64,000 nt of DNA from Saprospiraceae bacterium (GCA_017985675.1 JAGNXB010000001.1:1-64000); one strand, 5' to 3'. Positions 1 to 9,594 are shown, counted from the first letter of the stretch. The notes: generated by a model from the letters alone, not told the origin. Numbers and translations are program-made.

Positions 1-2361
1 AATGTATCCGCGCTTTTACAAGCATCACGCGATCCATTTTTGCGTGCAGCGGCGTTTCAGTTTTCCGCAGCGCGGTTCCGCATTCGTGGTTATGAGTCAC
101 GATATACCAGCGTATTATTAAATGGTGTATCGGCCAATGATCCCAGGAATGGAGATGTGTTCTGGAGTGAGTGGGCTGGCTTGAATGATGTGATGCGTGT
201 GCAGGACAATATCGTCGGGCTGGTCTATACCGGCGAAACGATGGCCAATATGGGTGGTATCACCACCTTTGACACAAGAGCGCATAAACAGCGCAAACAA
301 ATCAGAGCTTCCTATTCTGTATCCAACAGGACTTATACCAACCGGGCCATGGCAACCTATTCAACGGGGTGGTTGAAAAATGATTGGGCATTCTCTTTTT
401 CCGGGTCGAGGCGTTGGGCGCAAGAGGGATATATCCCGGGCACATTTTTTGATGGTTGGTCCTATTTTTTATCGGCGGATAAACGGATTGCTAAAAATCA
501 TATCATAAATCTGACGGTGATCGGTGCGCCATTAAAACGCGGCAGGTCAATAGGGAACACCAAGGAACAAAACGAGATTGCAGGGTCAAACTTTTACAAT
601 CCATATTGGGGCTATCAGGATGGGAAAAAGAGAAATAGCCGTGCATTAGATACCCATCAGCCGATGGCCATTCTCCGATATGATTGGAAAATGGCCCGCA
701 ACAGCAATCTGATGGCATCGTTCTCCTGGCAGGGCGGGCATTATGGTACAAGCTCATTGGAGTGGGCTAATGCGCGCGACCCCCGTGCGGAATATTATCG
801 CCGTTGGCCGAGCAGTTCGGAGGATCCCAATGTGGCGATGGAAGTGTATGATGCCCTTGCCGGAGATGAGTCCTTGCGGCAGGTGGATTGGACGGCCATG
901 TATGAAGCCAACAGAAATAGTTTGACAACTGTAAATAATGTTGATGGAATCGAAGGAAATTCAGTGACCGGTTTGCAGTCAAAATATATGGTGCAGGATT
1001 ACAGAAGTGATTCACGCACCTTGCAAGGCCGTGTGGTCTTTCAAAAAAGCTTCGATGATCGCCATGTATTTAGCGCCGGTGTGCAGGGGCAGCAACTCAC
1101 TACGGACTTCTTCAAGCAGGCCCTGGATTTATTGGGTGGGGATTTTTGGTTGGACATTGATCGTTTTGCTGAATTTGATTTTCCCAATAATCCGGATGTG
1201 CTCCAAAATGATCTGGATCGTCCAAACAGGGTAATCCGTGAAGGGGATCGTTTCGGATATGACTATAACATCCATGCCCAGAATTATCAGGGTTGGGCGC
1301 AACTCTTTTTATCCGGATCACAAGTTGATGGATTCATCGGTGCGGAGTTGGGTTATGCTGATTTTTATAGGGAGGGAAATGTACGCACCGGTCGTTTTCC
1401 GGAAAATTCGCTGGGCAATTCCGAAGTGGTTGACTTTCTTACCTGGAAAGCAAAAGGTGGTTTGACGTATAAAATAAATGGACGTAATTATATTACTGCC
1501 GCATTATTCGCGGCTTCCAATGCACCTGATTTTGCCAATGGTTTTGTGTCGCCGAGAACCCGCAATGATGTTGTTTCCGATTTGCCTGCAGAGCAGGTAA
1601 GGGGTGGAGAAATTGCCTATCGACTCCAGTCGCCTAATTTTAAATTCAGTGCGACAGGTTACATGACGGAGATTCAGGATCAGGTCAATGTAATAACGTT
1701 TTATAATGACCTGGCCAATACTTTTGGCAATTATATTTTGCGCAATATCGATAGAAGACATATTGGCACGGAATGGGGTCTGGACTGGAAAATTCTACCG
1801 GCATTGGAATTAAACAGTGCGGTGGCTTTGGGCCAACATTATTATACCGATCGCGCACTTGCAACTGTTATTCAGGATAATACCGGGGCGGCCATTTATA
1901 CCGACCGAACGGTCTACCAAAAAAATTATCGCCTCGATGGGATGCCACAGGAAGCCTATTCCCTCGGACTTACCTATAATAGTAGCAAGTTTTGGTTTGC
2001 GAATATTCAGCTTAATTATTTCCGCAAATCCTTCCTGGACTTTTCTCCTGACCGTCGCACCGCGGCGGCTGTTGAAGGTGTCGAACAGGGCTCTGATCAA
2101 TGGCATAGCATTATAGACCAGGAGGAACTCCCGGCCGGATTTATGCTCAATATATTTGGTGGGAAATCATGGAAAATCAAAAAGACCTTTTTATACCTTA
2201 ATGTGGGTGTCAATAACGTGCTTAATAATACTGATTTTATTACTGGTGGATTTGAGCAATTGCGTTTTGATGATGAATCCCGTCAGGTGAGCCGTTTTCC
2301 CAATCGCTATTTTTATGCCTTTGGAATGAATTATTTTGTCAATCTCAGTGTACGAATTTAA
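1..2361 (+). CDS. TonB-dependent outer-membrane receptor (5' truncated by window edge)
   Basis: The reading frame is open from base 1, so the signal peptide, any carboxypeptidase-like N-terminal domain and the start of the plug lie upstream of the window. What remains begins inside the plug (FRIRGYESRYTSVLLNGV, then GDVFWSEWAGLNDVMR) and runs through a beta-barrel rich in aromatic strand endings, finishing with the strand NYFVNLSVRI. Such receptors import bulky substrates across the outer membrane using TonB energy. The stop is 4 bases before the start of a DUF5689 lipoprotein, and a secreted PLD-type nuclease follows, so the three probably form one operon. The substrate cannot be read from sequence; the nuclease neighbour suggests nucleic-acid products, which is inference. 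Confidence 0.93.
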   Translation, partial: NVSALLQASRDPFLRAAAFQFSAARFRIRGYESRYTSVLLNGVSANDPRNGDVFWSEWAGLNDVMRVQDNIVGLVYTGETMANMGGITTFDTRAHKQRKQIRASYSVSNRTYTNRAMATYSTGWLKNDWAFSFSGSRRWAQEGYIPGTFFDGWSYFLSADKRIAKNHIINLTVIGAPLKRGRSIGNTKEQNEIAGSNFYNPYWGYQDGKKRNSRALDTHQPMAILRYDWKMARNSNLMASFSWQGGHYGTSSLEWANARDPRAEYYRRWPSSSEDPNVAMEVYDALAGDESLRQVDWTAMYEANRNSLTTVNNVDGIEGNSVTGLQSKYMVQDYRSDSRTLQGRVVFQKSFDDRHVFSAGVQGQQLTTDFFKQALDLLGGDFWLDIDRFAEFDFPNNPDVLQNDLDRPNRVIREGDRFGYDYNIHAQNYQGWAQLFLSGSQVDGFIGAELGYADFYREGNVRTGRFPENSLGNSEVVDFLTWKAKGGLTYKINGRNYITAALFAASNAPDFANGFVSPRTRNDVVSDLPAEQVRGGEIAYRLQSPNFKFSATGYMTEIQDQVNVITFYNDLANTFGNYILRNIDRRHIGTEWGLDWKILPALELNSAVALGQHYYTDRALATVIQDNTGAAIYTDRTVYQKNYRLDGMPQEAYSLGLTYNSSKFWFANIQLNYFRKSFLDFSPDRRTAAAVEGVEQGSDQWHSIIDQEELPAGFMLNIFGGKSWKIKKTFLYLNVGVNNVLNNTDFITGGFEQLRFDDESRQVSRFPNRYFYAFGMNYFVNLSVRI

Positions 2362-2365
2362 CCGA

Positions 2366-3682
2366 ATGAAACATTTTTTATCCAGCCTTCTATTCCTCTC
2401 ATTGTTGCTCTCCGCAGCATGTGTAGATCTTAAATTTGATGAACCACCAGTAGGTGGTGAACCTGTAAACATTATCCCCAATTCGACCATTGAAGAATTG
2501 AAGTCCAGGTTTGTTCCCGGGCAGTTTACCACTATTGAAGATAGTTTGGTCATCCGGGCCATTGTGATTGCGGATGATGCTTCAGGCCAATATTATAAAA
2601 CCATCGTGGTCCAGGATGAATCTGCCGGGATTGAAGTAAAAGTAAATTCCATTGGCATTTTTAATGAATTTCCCATTGGACGGGAGGTATTTATTTTTTG
2701 CAAAGGCCTGGTCATTAGTGATTACAATGGGTTGATACAAATTGGCGGTGGTACTTACCTTGATAATGGCGAAACCAGACTTGGAGGAATAGAAGAAGTA
2801 CTCATCAATAAATATTTGATTGCAGGTTTGCGCAACCAGAACATTACCCCCGCGGTGAAGGCAATTAATGCAGTGACCTCTGCTGATCTGAGCACATTAA
2901 TCCAATTGGTGGATGTGCAATTTGCCGATGGCAGTGCCAATGAGACGTATGCTGATCCTGTTACCCAATTTTCAGTAAATCGTACAGTAGAGGATTGCAC
3001 CAATAAATCCATCGTATTGCGCAGCAGTGGTTATGCAGATTTTGCAGGGATTCGGACACCAGAGGGGAAGGGTACACTAACGGCTGTATTAAGTATATTT
3101 GGAAGCACCTATCAATTAGCTATACGCGATACATCTGATGTCAAAATGATCGATGACCGATGTGGACAGGTACCCAACGACGGGCTTGAATCGCTTACGG
3201 AAAATTTTGAAACAGTGGGAGATGGAAAAGACGTCGCATTAAATGGTTGGGTGAATAATGCACAAAAAGGAACCAGGCTTTGGCGTGGCAAAACTTTTAG
3301 TGGAAACACCTATGTGCAGGCTACAGCTTTTGGAGATACAGGCGCAGAAATGGAAGCGTGGTTGATTACTCCGGCAATTAATCTAACTGTACCAAAAACA
3401 TTAAACTTCAAGTCTTCGGTATCTTTTTGGGTACATAATCCGGCAACGCTTTTGATTTCGACCAATTTTAATGGCGTTAATCCGGCTACAGCAACATGGA
3501 TCCCACTTACAGCAACATTACCTGATGCATCCACGACCAATTTTGCCTGGGTAGATTCGGGCACCATTGATTTATCCGGATTTACTGGCAAAGGCTATAT
3601 TGCATTTAAGTACAATGGCAGTGGCCCGGGCGGTCAGACTACTACCTTTATTCTGGATGATGTGGTTATCAAAAATAAATAA
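2366..3682 (+). CDS. DUF5689-type surface lipoprotein with C-terminal beta-sandwich
   Basis: 438 residues. The start at 2366 is chosen because it is followed directly by a lipoprotein signal (MKHFLSSLLF..., lipobox LSAAC with Cys19); an in-frame ATG 30 bases upstream lies inside the receptor gene. Residues about 35-270 form the DUF5689 region, which contains OB-like strands (SLVIRAIVIADD, YYKTIVVQDESAGIEVKV). Residues about 290-438 look like a choice-of-anchor or cleaved-adhesin-like beta-sandwich (LITPAINL, FILDDVVI). DUF5689 lipoproteins usually sit beside TonB receptors in Bacteroidota, as here. The likely place is the outer membrane as an accessory binding protein. The 3' end overlaps the next gene by 23 bases, which indicates translational coupling. 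Confidence 0.85.
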   Translation: MKHFLSSLLFLSLLLSAACVDLKFDEPPVGGEPVNIIPNSTIEELKSRFVPGQFTTIEDSLVIRAIVIADDASGQYYKTIVVQDESAGIEVKVNSIGIFNEFPIGREVFIFCKGLVISDYNGLIQIGGGTYLDNGETRLGGIEEVLINKYLIAGLRNQNITPAVKAINAVTSADLSTLIQLVDVQFADGSANETYADPVTQFSVNRTVEDCTNKSIVLRSSGYADFAGIRTPEGKGTLTAVLSIFGSTYQLAIRDTSDVKMIDDRCGQVPNDGLESLTENFETVGDGKDVALNGWVNNAQKGTRLWRGKTFSGNTYVQATAFGDTGAEMEAWLITPAINLTVPKTLNFKSSVSFWVHNPATLLISTNFNGVNPATATWIPLTATLPDASTTNFAWVDSGTIDLSGFTGKGYIAFKYNGSGPGGQTTTFILDDVVIKNK

Positions 3683-5873
3683 ATCGAAACCAGCTTTTAG
3701 TTGGTTGACGATTATTTCCTCTTTTTTCTTTGTTCTTGTAGCCTATTCTCTTACGGCTCAAATCTCCATATTGGAAGCCAGGCAATCAGTGCTGGGGTCG
3801 ACCGTTACGGTCACTGGCATTGTAACCAGTGGTCAGGAATTTGGAAATATCCGATACCTGCAAGACGACGAAGCAGGCATAGCTGCCTTTCCCGGTAGTG
3901 GGTCAGTACCAGGATTTGCGACACAGGTCCAACGCGGTGACAGTCTTGTTGTCACTGGCGTGTTGGTTGATTTTAATGGCTTGTTGGAGTTGAGTCCCAT
4001 CACAGGTTTTACTGTGATCAGTAAAAACAATCCATTGCCCGATCCGATTGTTTTGGCATTGGATGAAGTGAATGAATTTGTAGAAGGGATGTTAGTTCGT
4101 TACCAGGCGGTGCGTTTTGTGGAGACAGGTTTTTTTGCGGCCAATTCAATTTATACCCTGATAGATCAAATTGGCCAAGAACAATATCTATACATCCGGA
4201 GTAATCACCCCCTTGTTGGACTTCAGATTCCGACTGGCGATCAGGATGTGATTGGTATTGTATCAGATTACAATGGGTACCAGCTTTTACCCAGGGATGC
4301 CGCCGATTTTATTCCGGCGGGAGAATTATTTTTCACCCATCTGGTCGAACAAGTCGATTTGTCTACCACTTCCGTTTCATTTCAGTGGTCTACTAATATT
4401 TCAGCGGAGGCGGTTATCGCAATCGAGGATATGGATGGGATGATTCGATTGGATACGATAAACTCTTCAAATATTACGCACAGTTATGAAGTCCAAAATC
4501 TGAGCGAAGCGACACCTTATTTCATACAGGTTTTTGCGGAGCGCCCAGGGATTTCAGTTCCCGGCAATCGGCAGATGATGACCACTTCGTCGTCGCTACC
4601 AGGAGAAATCGAGGTCTATTTTAACCAATCTGTTGATTTTTCATTTAGCAATGGTCCGCTTCCGATTACGACCTCGGGTGATGAGATTCTTGATGAGCTT
4701 TTATCCCTTATCCAGCAAGCCACTCAAACTGTAGATGTATGCATCTACAATATCAATGAAGCGGTCATAGTGCAAACACTGAACAATGTGTATAACAAGG
4801 GGGTACAGGTGCGATTTATTGCTGCAGAATCGACCAGTAATACAGCATTGGAGCCGCCACCTCCTTTTCCGGTTATCTTTGGAAATGCTTCAGGATTGAT
4901 GCACAATAAATTTGTAATTATTGATGCTGCCATCCCGGATAAAGCAAGCGTCTTTATGGGTTCAATGAACTTTACGACTCCACAGATTTTTGATCACCCA
5001 AACAATATGGTGCTATTTAAGGACCCGACCATAGCGCAAGCCTACACATTTGAATTTGAAGAAATGTGGGGTAGCAATAGCGCGTTTCCTGATTCAGCGG
5101 CCAGTCGTTTTGGATCTTATAAAAAAAATAATACCGCTCATCTTTTTCGAGTAGGAGAGACACTAGTGGAATCTTATTTTTCCCCCAGCGACAATACCAA
5201 CAGGCAGATTCTGTCGGAGATTGAAGCCATGCAATCCAAGATGGACTTTGCATTATTGACCTTTACCAAGGATGATTTGGCAGAGGCAATGGCGGACAAA
5301 TCCGGAGAAGGAAAATCCATTAGGGGGATAATTGACAATATCAATGATAATGGCTCTGAATACGCCCTATTGCTGAATGCTGGTATTCAAGTTAAGGACC
5401 ATGAACCTTCCACTATTTTACATCATAAATATGCTACCTTGGATGGCAATCGGGTCATTACAGGATCACACAATTGGAGTAACGCCGCGAATCAGGTCAA
5501 TGATGAAAACACTATCATAATCCATGATGAAGCGATAGCCAATCTCTTTTTGCAAGAGTTTGAAGCGCGCTGGGCTGAAGTTTCCGTCAGTTTAAATGAA
5601 TTTGATCCTGAATATATCCTAATTGAGATTGCCAGTGTTCAGCCCGGGGTGCTTTGGATCAAAACAGATGTAGCCTCCGACAAGAAGATGCAGGCCCAGG
5701 TATTTGATATGTTAGGTCGAATGGTTCAATTGGATCATTCAGTTACACTACACTCAGGTCAGACATTGTCAAGTTTCGTGCTTCCCGATTTAGTGCCCGG
5801 ATTGTATAATCTCAGCCTGCAAGATGTTGCCAGCGGACATCGAACCGTATTGCGATTTTTTAGCGCCCAATGA
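3660..5873 (+). CDS. Secreted OB-fold / Fn3 / phospholipase D-like nuclease with T9SS type A tail
   Basis: 737 residues. The start is taken at 3660 (or the adjacent ATG at 3657) because a signal peptide follows (TIISSFFFVLVAYSLTAQ). Residues about 40-220 resemble the OB-fold part of DUF5689 (STVTVTGIVTSGQ, DSLVVTGVLVDFNG) and are probably nucleic-acid or ligand binding. Residues about 225-310 are Fn3-like. Two HKD motifs mark a complete PLD catalytic pair: HNKFVIID at about 415 and HHKYATLD at about 588, each followed by the usual GSxN element (GSMNFT, GSHNWS). The last ~70 residues (VFDMLGRMV..., LVPGLYNLSL) are a T9SS type A sorting domain, so the protein is exported to the surface or medium. 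PLD-fold secreted enzymes with this layout are usually endonucleases; phosphodiesterase or lipase action is possible. It overlaps the DUF5689 gene and trmN6 follows by 10 bases. Confidence 0.88.
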   Translation: MWLSKINKSKPAFSWLTIISSFFFVLVAYSLTAQISILEARQSVLGSTVTVTGIVTSGQEFGNIRYLQDDEAGIAAFPGSGSVPGFATQVQRGDSLVVTGVLVDFNGLLELSPITGFTVISKNNPLPDPIVLALDEVNEFVEGMLVRYQAVRFVETGFFAANSIYTLIDQIGQEQYLYIRSNHPLVGLQIPTGDQDVIGIVSDYNGYQLLPRDAADFIPAGELFFTHLVEQVDLSTTSVSFQWSTNISAEAVIAIEDMDGMIRLDTINSSNITHSYEVQNLSEATPYFIQVFAERPGISVPGNRQMMTTSSSLPGEIEVYFNQSVDFSFSNGPLPITTSGDEILDELLSLIQQATQTVDVCIYNINEAVIVQTLNNVYNKGVQVRFIAAESTSNTALEPPPPFPVIFGNASGLMHNKFVIIDAAIPDKASVFMGSMNFTTPQIFDHPNNMVLFKDPTIAQAYTFEFEEMWGSNSAFPDSAASRFGSYKKNNTAHLFRVGETLVESYFSPSDNTNRQILSEIEAMQSKMDFALLTFTKDDLAEAMADKSGEGKSIRGIIDNINDNGSEYALLLNAGIQVKDHEPSTILHHKYATLDGNRVITGSHNWSNAANQVNDENTIIIHDEAIANLFLQEFEARWAEVSVSLNEFDPEYILIEIASVQPGVLWIKTDVASDKKMQAQVFDMLGRMVQLDHSVTLHSGQTLSSFVLPDLVPGLYNLSLQDVASGHRTVLRFFSAQ

Positions 5874-5883
5874 CGATCCATAT

Positions 5884-6606
5884 ATGGGATTGCCCATTTT
5901 CCATTTTAAACAATTCAGTGTTGTACAGCACCATGCAGCGATGAAGGTAAACACCGATAGTGTCCTTCTTGGTGTCTGGTTAAATGCAACAAATCCCCAT
6001 TCAATTTTGGACATCGGAACAGGAACGGGTATCATCGCATTAATGATGGCACAACGGTTTCCAGATGCCCAAATTGATGCAGTCGAAATTGACCACGGCG
6101 CTTGCCTGGATGCTGAAATAAATTTTAAGTCTTCCGTGTGGAAGAAACAGATCCATCTGTACCATGCAGACTTCAAGGAGTGGGCGCTTCTTCATCAAAA
6201 AACGGATCAATATGATCTGATCGTCACTAATCCACCTTTTTTTAAAAACAGTCTGCTTGCCAAAGACGCAAGTAGACAATCTGCACGCCATCAAACTTCA
6301 CTTGACATCCGTGATTTGTTCATGATGGCAACGGCCTTACTCTCTGATGTCGGAAAAATAGCCATGGTCTTTCCCTTTGAGGGACTCCAAGAGATATTGT
6401 CCATCGCCAGGGAATGCAGCCTACATCAGGCCCGAACATGTTACGTCCGCTCCAGGCCAACATCAGCGCCCCACAGAGTGCTTTTTGAGTTTTCCAAACG
6501 TTCCGAAAAACACGTCGAAGCGTGGCATACACTCAAAACAGCACAAGGACATCGCTATAGTCAGGAGCACCTGGAAATGACGGAAGCCTTTTACCTGGAA
6601 AAATAA
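5884..6606 (+). CDS. trmN6: tRNA1(Val) adenine-N6-methyltransferase (TrmN6/YfiC family)
   Basis: 240 residues with the start at 5884 (MGLPIFHFKQF). The open frame continues upstream, but the preceding gene's coding sequence occupies it. The family signature is clear: N-terminal FxFKQF and the Asn-Thr-Asp-Ser element (KVNTDSVLLG), SAM-binding motif I DIGTGTGIIAL at about 43, and catalytic NPPF at 116-119, typical of N6-adenine methyltransferases. The known role is methylation of A37 of tRNA-Val in the cytoplasm. It lies 10 bases downstream of the secreted nuclease and is followed by a hairpin terminator, so it may close that operon, though there is no obvious functional link. Confidence 0.9.
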   Translation: MGLPIFHFKQFSVVQHHAAMKVNTDSVLLGVWLNATNPHSILDIGTGTGIIALMMAQRFPDAQIDAVEIDHGACLDAEINFKSSVWKKQIHLYHADFKEWALLHQKTDQYDLIVTNPPFFKNSLLAKDASRQSARHQTSLDIRDLFMMATALLSDVGKIAMVFPFEGLQEILSIARECSLHQARTCYVRSRPTSAPHRVLFEFSKRSEKHVEAWHTLKTAQGHRYSQEHLEMTEAFYLEK

Positions 6607-6608
6607 AA

Positions 6609-6632
6609 AGGGGCAAGTTTTTGCTTGCCCCT
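6609..6632. terminator. Bidirectional hairpin terminator between convergent genes
   Basis: A 9-bp perfect stem (AGGGGCAAG at 6609-6617 with CTTGCCCCT at 6624-6632) and a 6-base loop lie between the trmN6 stop and the HTH gene stop. An A run precedes it, giving a short U tract for the minus-strand transcript; the plus side has only TT. Confidence 0.75.
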
Positions 6633-6638
6633 TAGGTA

Positions 6639-6902
6639 TTAATTTTCCGAATGGTCCTCGGATGCTGCAAGAATTTCTTTTGCAAGATCCAGAATCCGAG
6701 TGTCTGTAAGTTCGACATAACCACCTTGTGGGCCAGGCTGAACGTGTTTTTCTACCAAATCACCTTCATCATTAACCTTGTTGGCACCAAAGTAGTTGCG
6801 GACAGTTTGTTCGTCTACCTCAAGTTCGTCGGCAATTTTTTTGACACTCCCATGAGGTAATGAATGCTTTATTTTTCTGAGTTCTTCAAATGTGATATAC
6901 AT
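6639..6902 (-). CDS. Small HTH DNA-binding protein
   Basis: 87 residues. Residues about 17-40 (SVKKIADELEVDEQTVRNYFG) form a helix-turn-helix of the LacI/MerR-like recognition type, preceded by a short basic helix (FEELRKIKHSLPHG). The C-terminal part (GPQGGYVELTDTRILDLAKEIL) is a conserved acidic extension. I recognise the layout from small DNA-binding proteins widespread in Bacteroidota, for which I know no defined function. It has its own promoter (-33 TTTG, 20-base spacer, -7 TAACTTTA at 6928-6959) and is monocistronic, bounded by a terminator. A nucleoid-associated or regulatory role is likely, but the target is unknown. Confidence 0.75.
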   Translation of the reverse strand: MYITFEELRKIKHSLPHGSVKKIADELEVDEQTVRNYFGANKVNDEGDLVEKHVQPGPQGGYVELTDTRILDLAKEILAASEDHSEN

Positions 6903-6927
6903 AGCTGATACGTTTTGAATACTGGAC

Positions 6928-6959
6928 TAAAGTTAAGTCATTAATTATAACTGAACAAA
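6928..6959 (-). promoter_or_regulatory. Promoter of the small HTH gene
   Basis: On the minus strand, TTTG (6959-6956) is followed after 20 bases by TAACTTTA (6935-6928), one base off the Bacteroidetes consensus TTTG-N19-21-TAnnTTTG. It lies 26 bases upstream of the ATG. Confidence 0.6.
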
Positions 6960-7044
6960 TAATTTCTTATTGTAGGTTAACTTTTTGTGAAGAAAGTGAT
7001 TCCCTTTTTACGCATTACAGAAGACAGCGTTGTTATTCAGAATT

Positions 7045-8685
7045 TTAACGGACCAGCGTAATTTCACCTCGAAGCGTGCGCATTTGGGTCAGTCCACATT
7101 GTAACAAACGTGCTTCTACAACGAAGGCATATGTATCCGCAGGCAAGTCCTGGCCGTCCTGGGTCCCATCCCATCCCTGTAGGGGATTTGTGGATTGAAA
7201 CACTTTTACTCCCCACCTATTATAAATGGTGAGAACATATGCATTGGCGTCTTTTAACTCAGAAAGAATAAATTGATCATTGGTTCCGTCACCATTCGGC
7301 GTAAAGACATTAGGAATCTTATCGTGATTAAATGGCGACGCAGACAGATCAGACAAGTGTAACGTTTGGGTCCATGGGCCATTACATGGTGCGGGGTCAA
7401 CCGTTATCGTATAGGTGCCCGTAATATTAAAAGTCAGGGTGTCACCCGATTGGCCATCGGATGAATTGTAGGTAAAGGGTGACATGAGCAAATTGTCAGA
7501 TAAAATGATTTGTTCCCCCGGGCACAGAAGTACAGTATCTGGCCAAAGGGGAGCTTCCCATTCCGGAAGCAACGCCACATTGGTAGATCGAAAATAGCTA
7601 CAAACGCTGTCGCTAAAGGTAAAGGAGTAAAGTCCGGGCATCACCACCTGGATGGAAGAATTTGTTTCTCCGGTATTCCAGAGATGGTCCTTTGCTTTGC
7701 CATCAAATGATCCATCCAGAGATAGGGTGTCACCTGCACATAAGTAGTGCACATCAGGCCAAATAAAAGGAGAAGGTGGGGATATGATTTCAATATCATG
7801 AATCAAGGTGTCTTCCGGCAATAATACACGAACGGAAAAAGATTTGTCCCTTGAGAATTGAATGGTATCTCCAGTTAAAATGGAGACCGAGTCTATTGAC
7901 GAGATTTCCCAGATTGCGGCAGGGGGATTCGAACAAGCGGGTCGGTTAGTTAAAAATAATTGGATGAGTTCCCCTTCACAGGCTTGCTCAGGAGCAATAA
8001 GTCTCGGTATTGGTCTTACCACCAGATCATCCACATAATAATAAGCCAGCTCATTGCCGCCTGAAGGTGATTCGATACTATTGCTCCCGTTTGGAGTGTC
8101 TGTGTTAAACATATTACCTACTACAAGTGCATCTGCTACCTTGGTCGCTGTTAATTTGAATTTAATTTCTTTGTACTCGGATTCCGAATAGAAATTGAAT
8201 GGAGGGGTTCGGTAGTCCGGAAAGGCTTCCACTTGACCGGCATTGGCATAATAGCCCCAATCGGTAAACCAAAAACTGATCAAGTCACTGGCAAGTCCTG
8301 ACTCCGCTCTGAGTTGAATCCAAATGGAAATGTCGTATTCCTCACCAGGTATAAGCGGCGAACATAGCTGGTATTCCAAATTTTCAAATTTGCTTCCTGC
8401 CGAATGAAAATAGCCGCCGTGAGCTTTGCCCGATCTGGGCGAAACACAATTGTGATCAGACGTAGACGACGCAGAAGCTATTCCTGGAGGATTGAGTGGT
8501 TGGTTTGGATATGTTGGGGCACCAACAGCATAAAGCTCCCGAAAACAAAAGTTGTTCGGGTCAGGGGTGCTAGGTGCCGGGGTATAGATTTCATGGTCGC
8601 CGTTTACAGTCTGATTCTGTGCCAAACAAGCTACCCCAAGCGGAAAAAGGAATAAGTAAAGTATAGAAAATCGCGCAATAATCAT
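7045..8685 (-). CDS. Secreted multidomain protein with CHU_C (T9SS type B) C-terminal domain
   Basis: 546 residues with an N-terminal signal peptide (FSILYLFLFPLGVACLAQ). Residues about 30-215 form a jelly-roll-like region with conserved aromatic strands (EYDISIWIQLRAESG, YYVDDLVV), resembling carbohydrate-binding or galactose-binding-like modules. Two Ig-like repeats follow, each beginning with LC(A/P)G (about 315-375 and 385-445). The last ~85 residues are the gliding-motility-associated CHU_C domain (IPNVFTPNGDGTNDQF, YNRWGVKVF, GWDGTQDGQDLPADTYAF), known as a T9SS type B sorting signal, so the protein is displayed or secreted. Its ATG overlaps the stop of the PhzF gene by one base (TAATG), implying coupled translation. 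No catalytic motif is visible; an adhesin-like role is inference. Confidence 0.88.
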   Translation of the reverse strand: MIIARFSILYLFLFPLGVACLAQNQTVNGDHEIYTPAPSTPDPNNFCFRELYAVGAPTYPNQPLNPPGIASASSTSDHNCVSPRSGKAHGGYFHSAGSKFENLEYQLCSPLIPGEEYDISIWIQLRAESGLASDLISFWFTDWGYYANAGQVEAFPDYRTPPFNFYSESEYKEIKFKLTATKVADALVVGNMFNTDTPNGSNSIESPSGGNELAYYYVDDLVVRPIPRLIAPEQACEGELIQLFLTNRPACSNPPAAIWEISSIDSVSILTGDTIQFSRDKSFSVRVLLPEDTLIHDIEIISPPSPFIWPDVHYLCAGDTLSLDGSFDGKAKDHLWNTGETNSSIQVVMPGLYSFTFSDSVCSYFRSTNVALLPEWEAPLWPDTVLLCPGEQIILSDNLLMSPFTYNSSDGQSGDTLTFNITGTYTITVDPAPCNGPWTQTLHLSDLSASPFNHDKIPNVFTPNGDGTNDQFILSELKDANAYVLTIYNRWGVKVFQSTNPLQGWDGTQDGQDLPADTYAFVVEARLLQCGLTQMRTLRGEITLVR

Positions 8686-9470
8686 TATGGTAAGTTAATA
8701 TGACCAAATAGATAAGTGATTGCTTTGCCTGTAAGTGCCACGCGGTCACCGTTCAAAGAACAACGCAACAATGCGCCCCTGTGAGAAGCCTGGTATGCTG
8801 TGAACGTCGTTTTGTTTGTTCGTTCTGACCAGAATTTGGTCAATGTAGCATGGCCCGACCCTGTAGCCGGATCCTCATTAATACCGCTTTGCGGGAAAAA
8901 GCAGCGACTTACAAAATCATAGGTATCATCCGGAGCGGTGACAATCAATCCCCTCGCCTTCAACCTGGCGATGAGGGTTAGATCAGGATTTAGCTTTCTA
9001 AGTTGCTGGCTATCGGCAATCAGCGTGAGGAAATCCTCCCGGCCCTTCCAAAAACCTAGCACATCCACACCAAGGGCTTCAAACATAAATGGCGGTGGAT
9101 CATAAGTGGTCAATTCATCAGCAGGTAAGTCCAGGGTATATTCGTCCCCATGGATATCGACATGCAACCATCCACTGCGTGACCAGAACTTGATGCGTTC
9201 ACTGGGCTGGTCCAAAGCCTTTGAAATAACGTGCGCACTGGCGATAGTAGCATGGCCACAAATATTGACTTCAACAGTTGGGGTGAACCACCGAATATGC
9301 CATGCTCCTTTAATCGGAAGAATAAATGCCGTTTCGGCCTGATTATTTTCCTGCGCAATTTTCTGCATCAACTGGTCATCCAACCATGCCTCCAAAGGGA
9401 TTACGGCGGCAGGATTACCGGAAAATAACCCTTCGGCAAAAGCATCCACGACGTAAATGGGTAATGTCAT
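8685..9470 (-). CDS. PhzF family isomerase/epimerase-like protein
   Basis: 261 residues from ATG 9470, chosen because homologues begin MxxPxYxVDAF; an in-frame ATG at 9497 adds ten unlikely residues. Both halves of the PhzF diaminopimelate-epimerase-like fold are present: SGNPAAV at about 17-23, the catalytic glutamate at Glu46 (NNQAETAFI), CGHATIAS at about 71, and the C-terminal mirror motif DPATGSGHA. PhzF proteins isomerise small hydrophobic or aromatic substrates. There are no phenazine genes nearby, so the substrate is unknown. It overlaps the following CHU_C gene by one base. Confidence 0.88.
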   Translation of the reverse strand: MTLPIYVVDAFAEGLFSGNPAAVIPLEAWLDDQLMQKIAQENNQAETAFILPIKGAWHIRWFTPTVEVNICGHATIASAHVISKALDQPSERIKFWSRSGWLHVDIHGDEYTLDLPADELTTYDPPPFMFEALGVDVLGFWKGREDFLTLIADSQQLRKLNPDLTLIARLKARGLIVTAPDDTYDFVSRCFFPQSGINEDPATGSGHATLTKFWSERTNKTTFTAYQASHRGALLRCSLNGDRVALTGKAITYLFGHINLP

Positions 9471-9564
9471 TTTTCGGATTTGACGCAAAATAAGCACTCT
9501 TTACTTTTTGAGCCCTTGATCGTGGAATGTTAATCCAAATTCAACTTCAGCGCTAAGCAGTTGT

Positions 9565-9572
9565 TACCTTTG
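9565..9572 (+). promoter_or_regulatory. -7 promoter element of the mqnE operon
   Basis: TACCTTTG, an exact match to TAnnTTTG, 22 bases upstream of the mqnE start. No good -33 TTTG is visible. Confidence 0.55.
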
Positions 9573-9594
9573 TTCGTTTAATTAAGTAGAAGTT

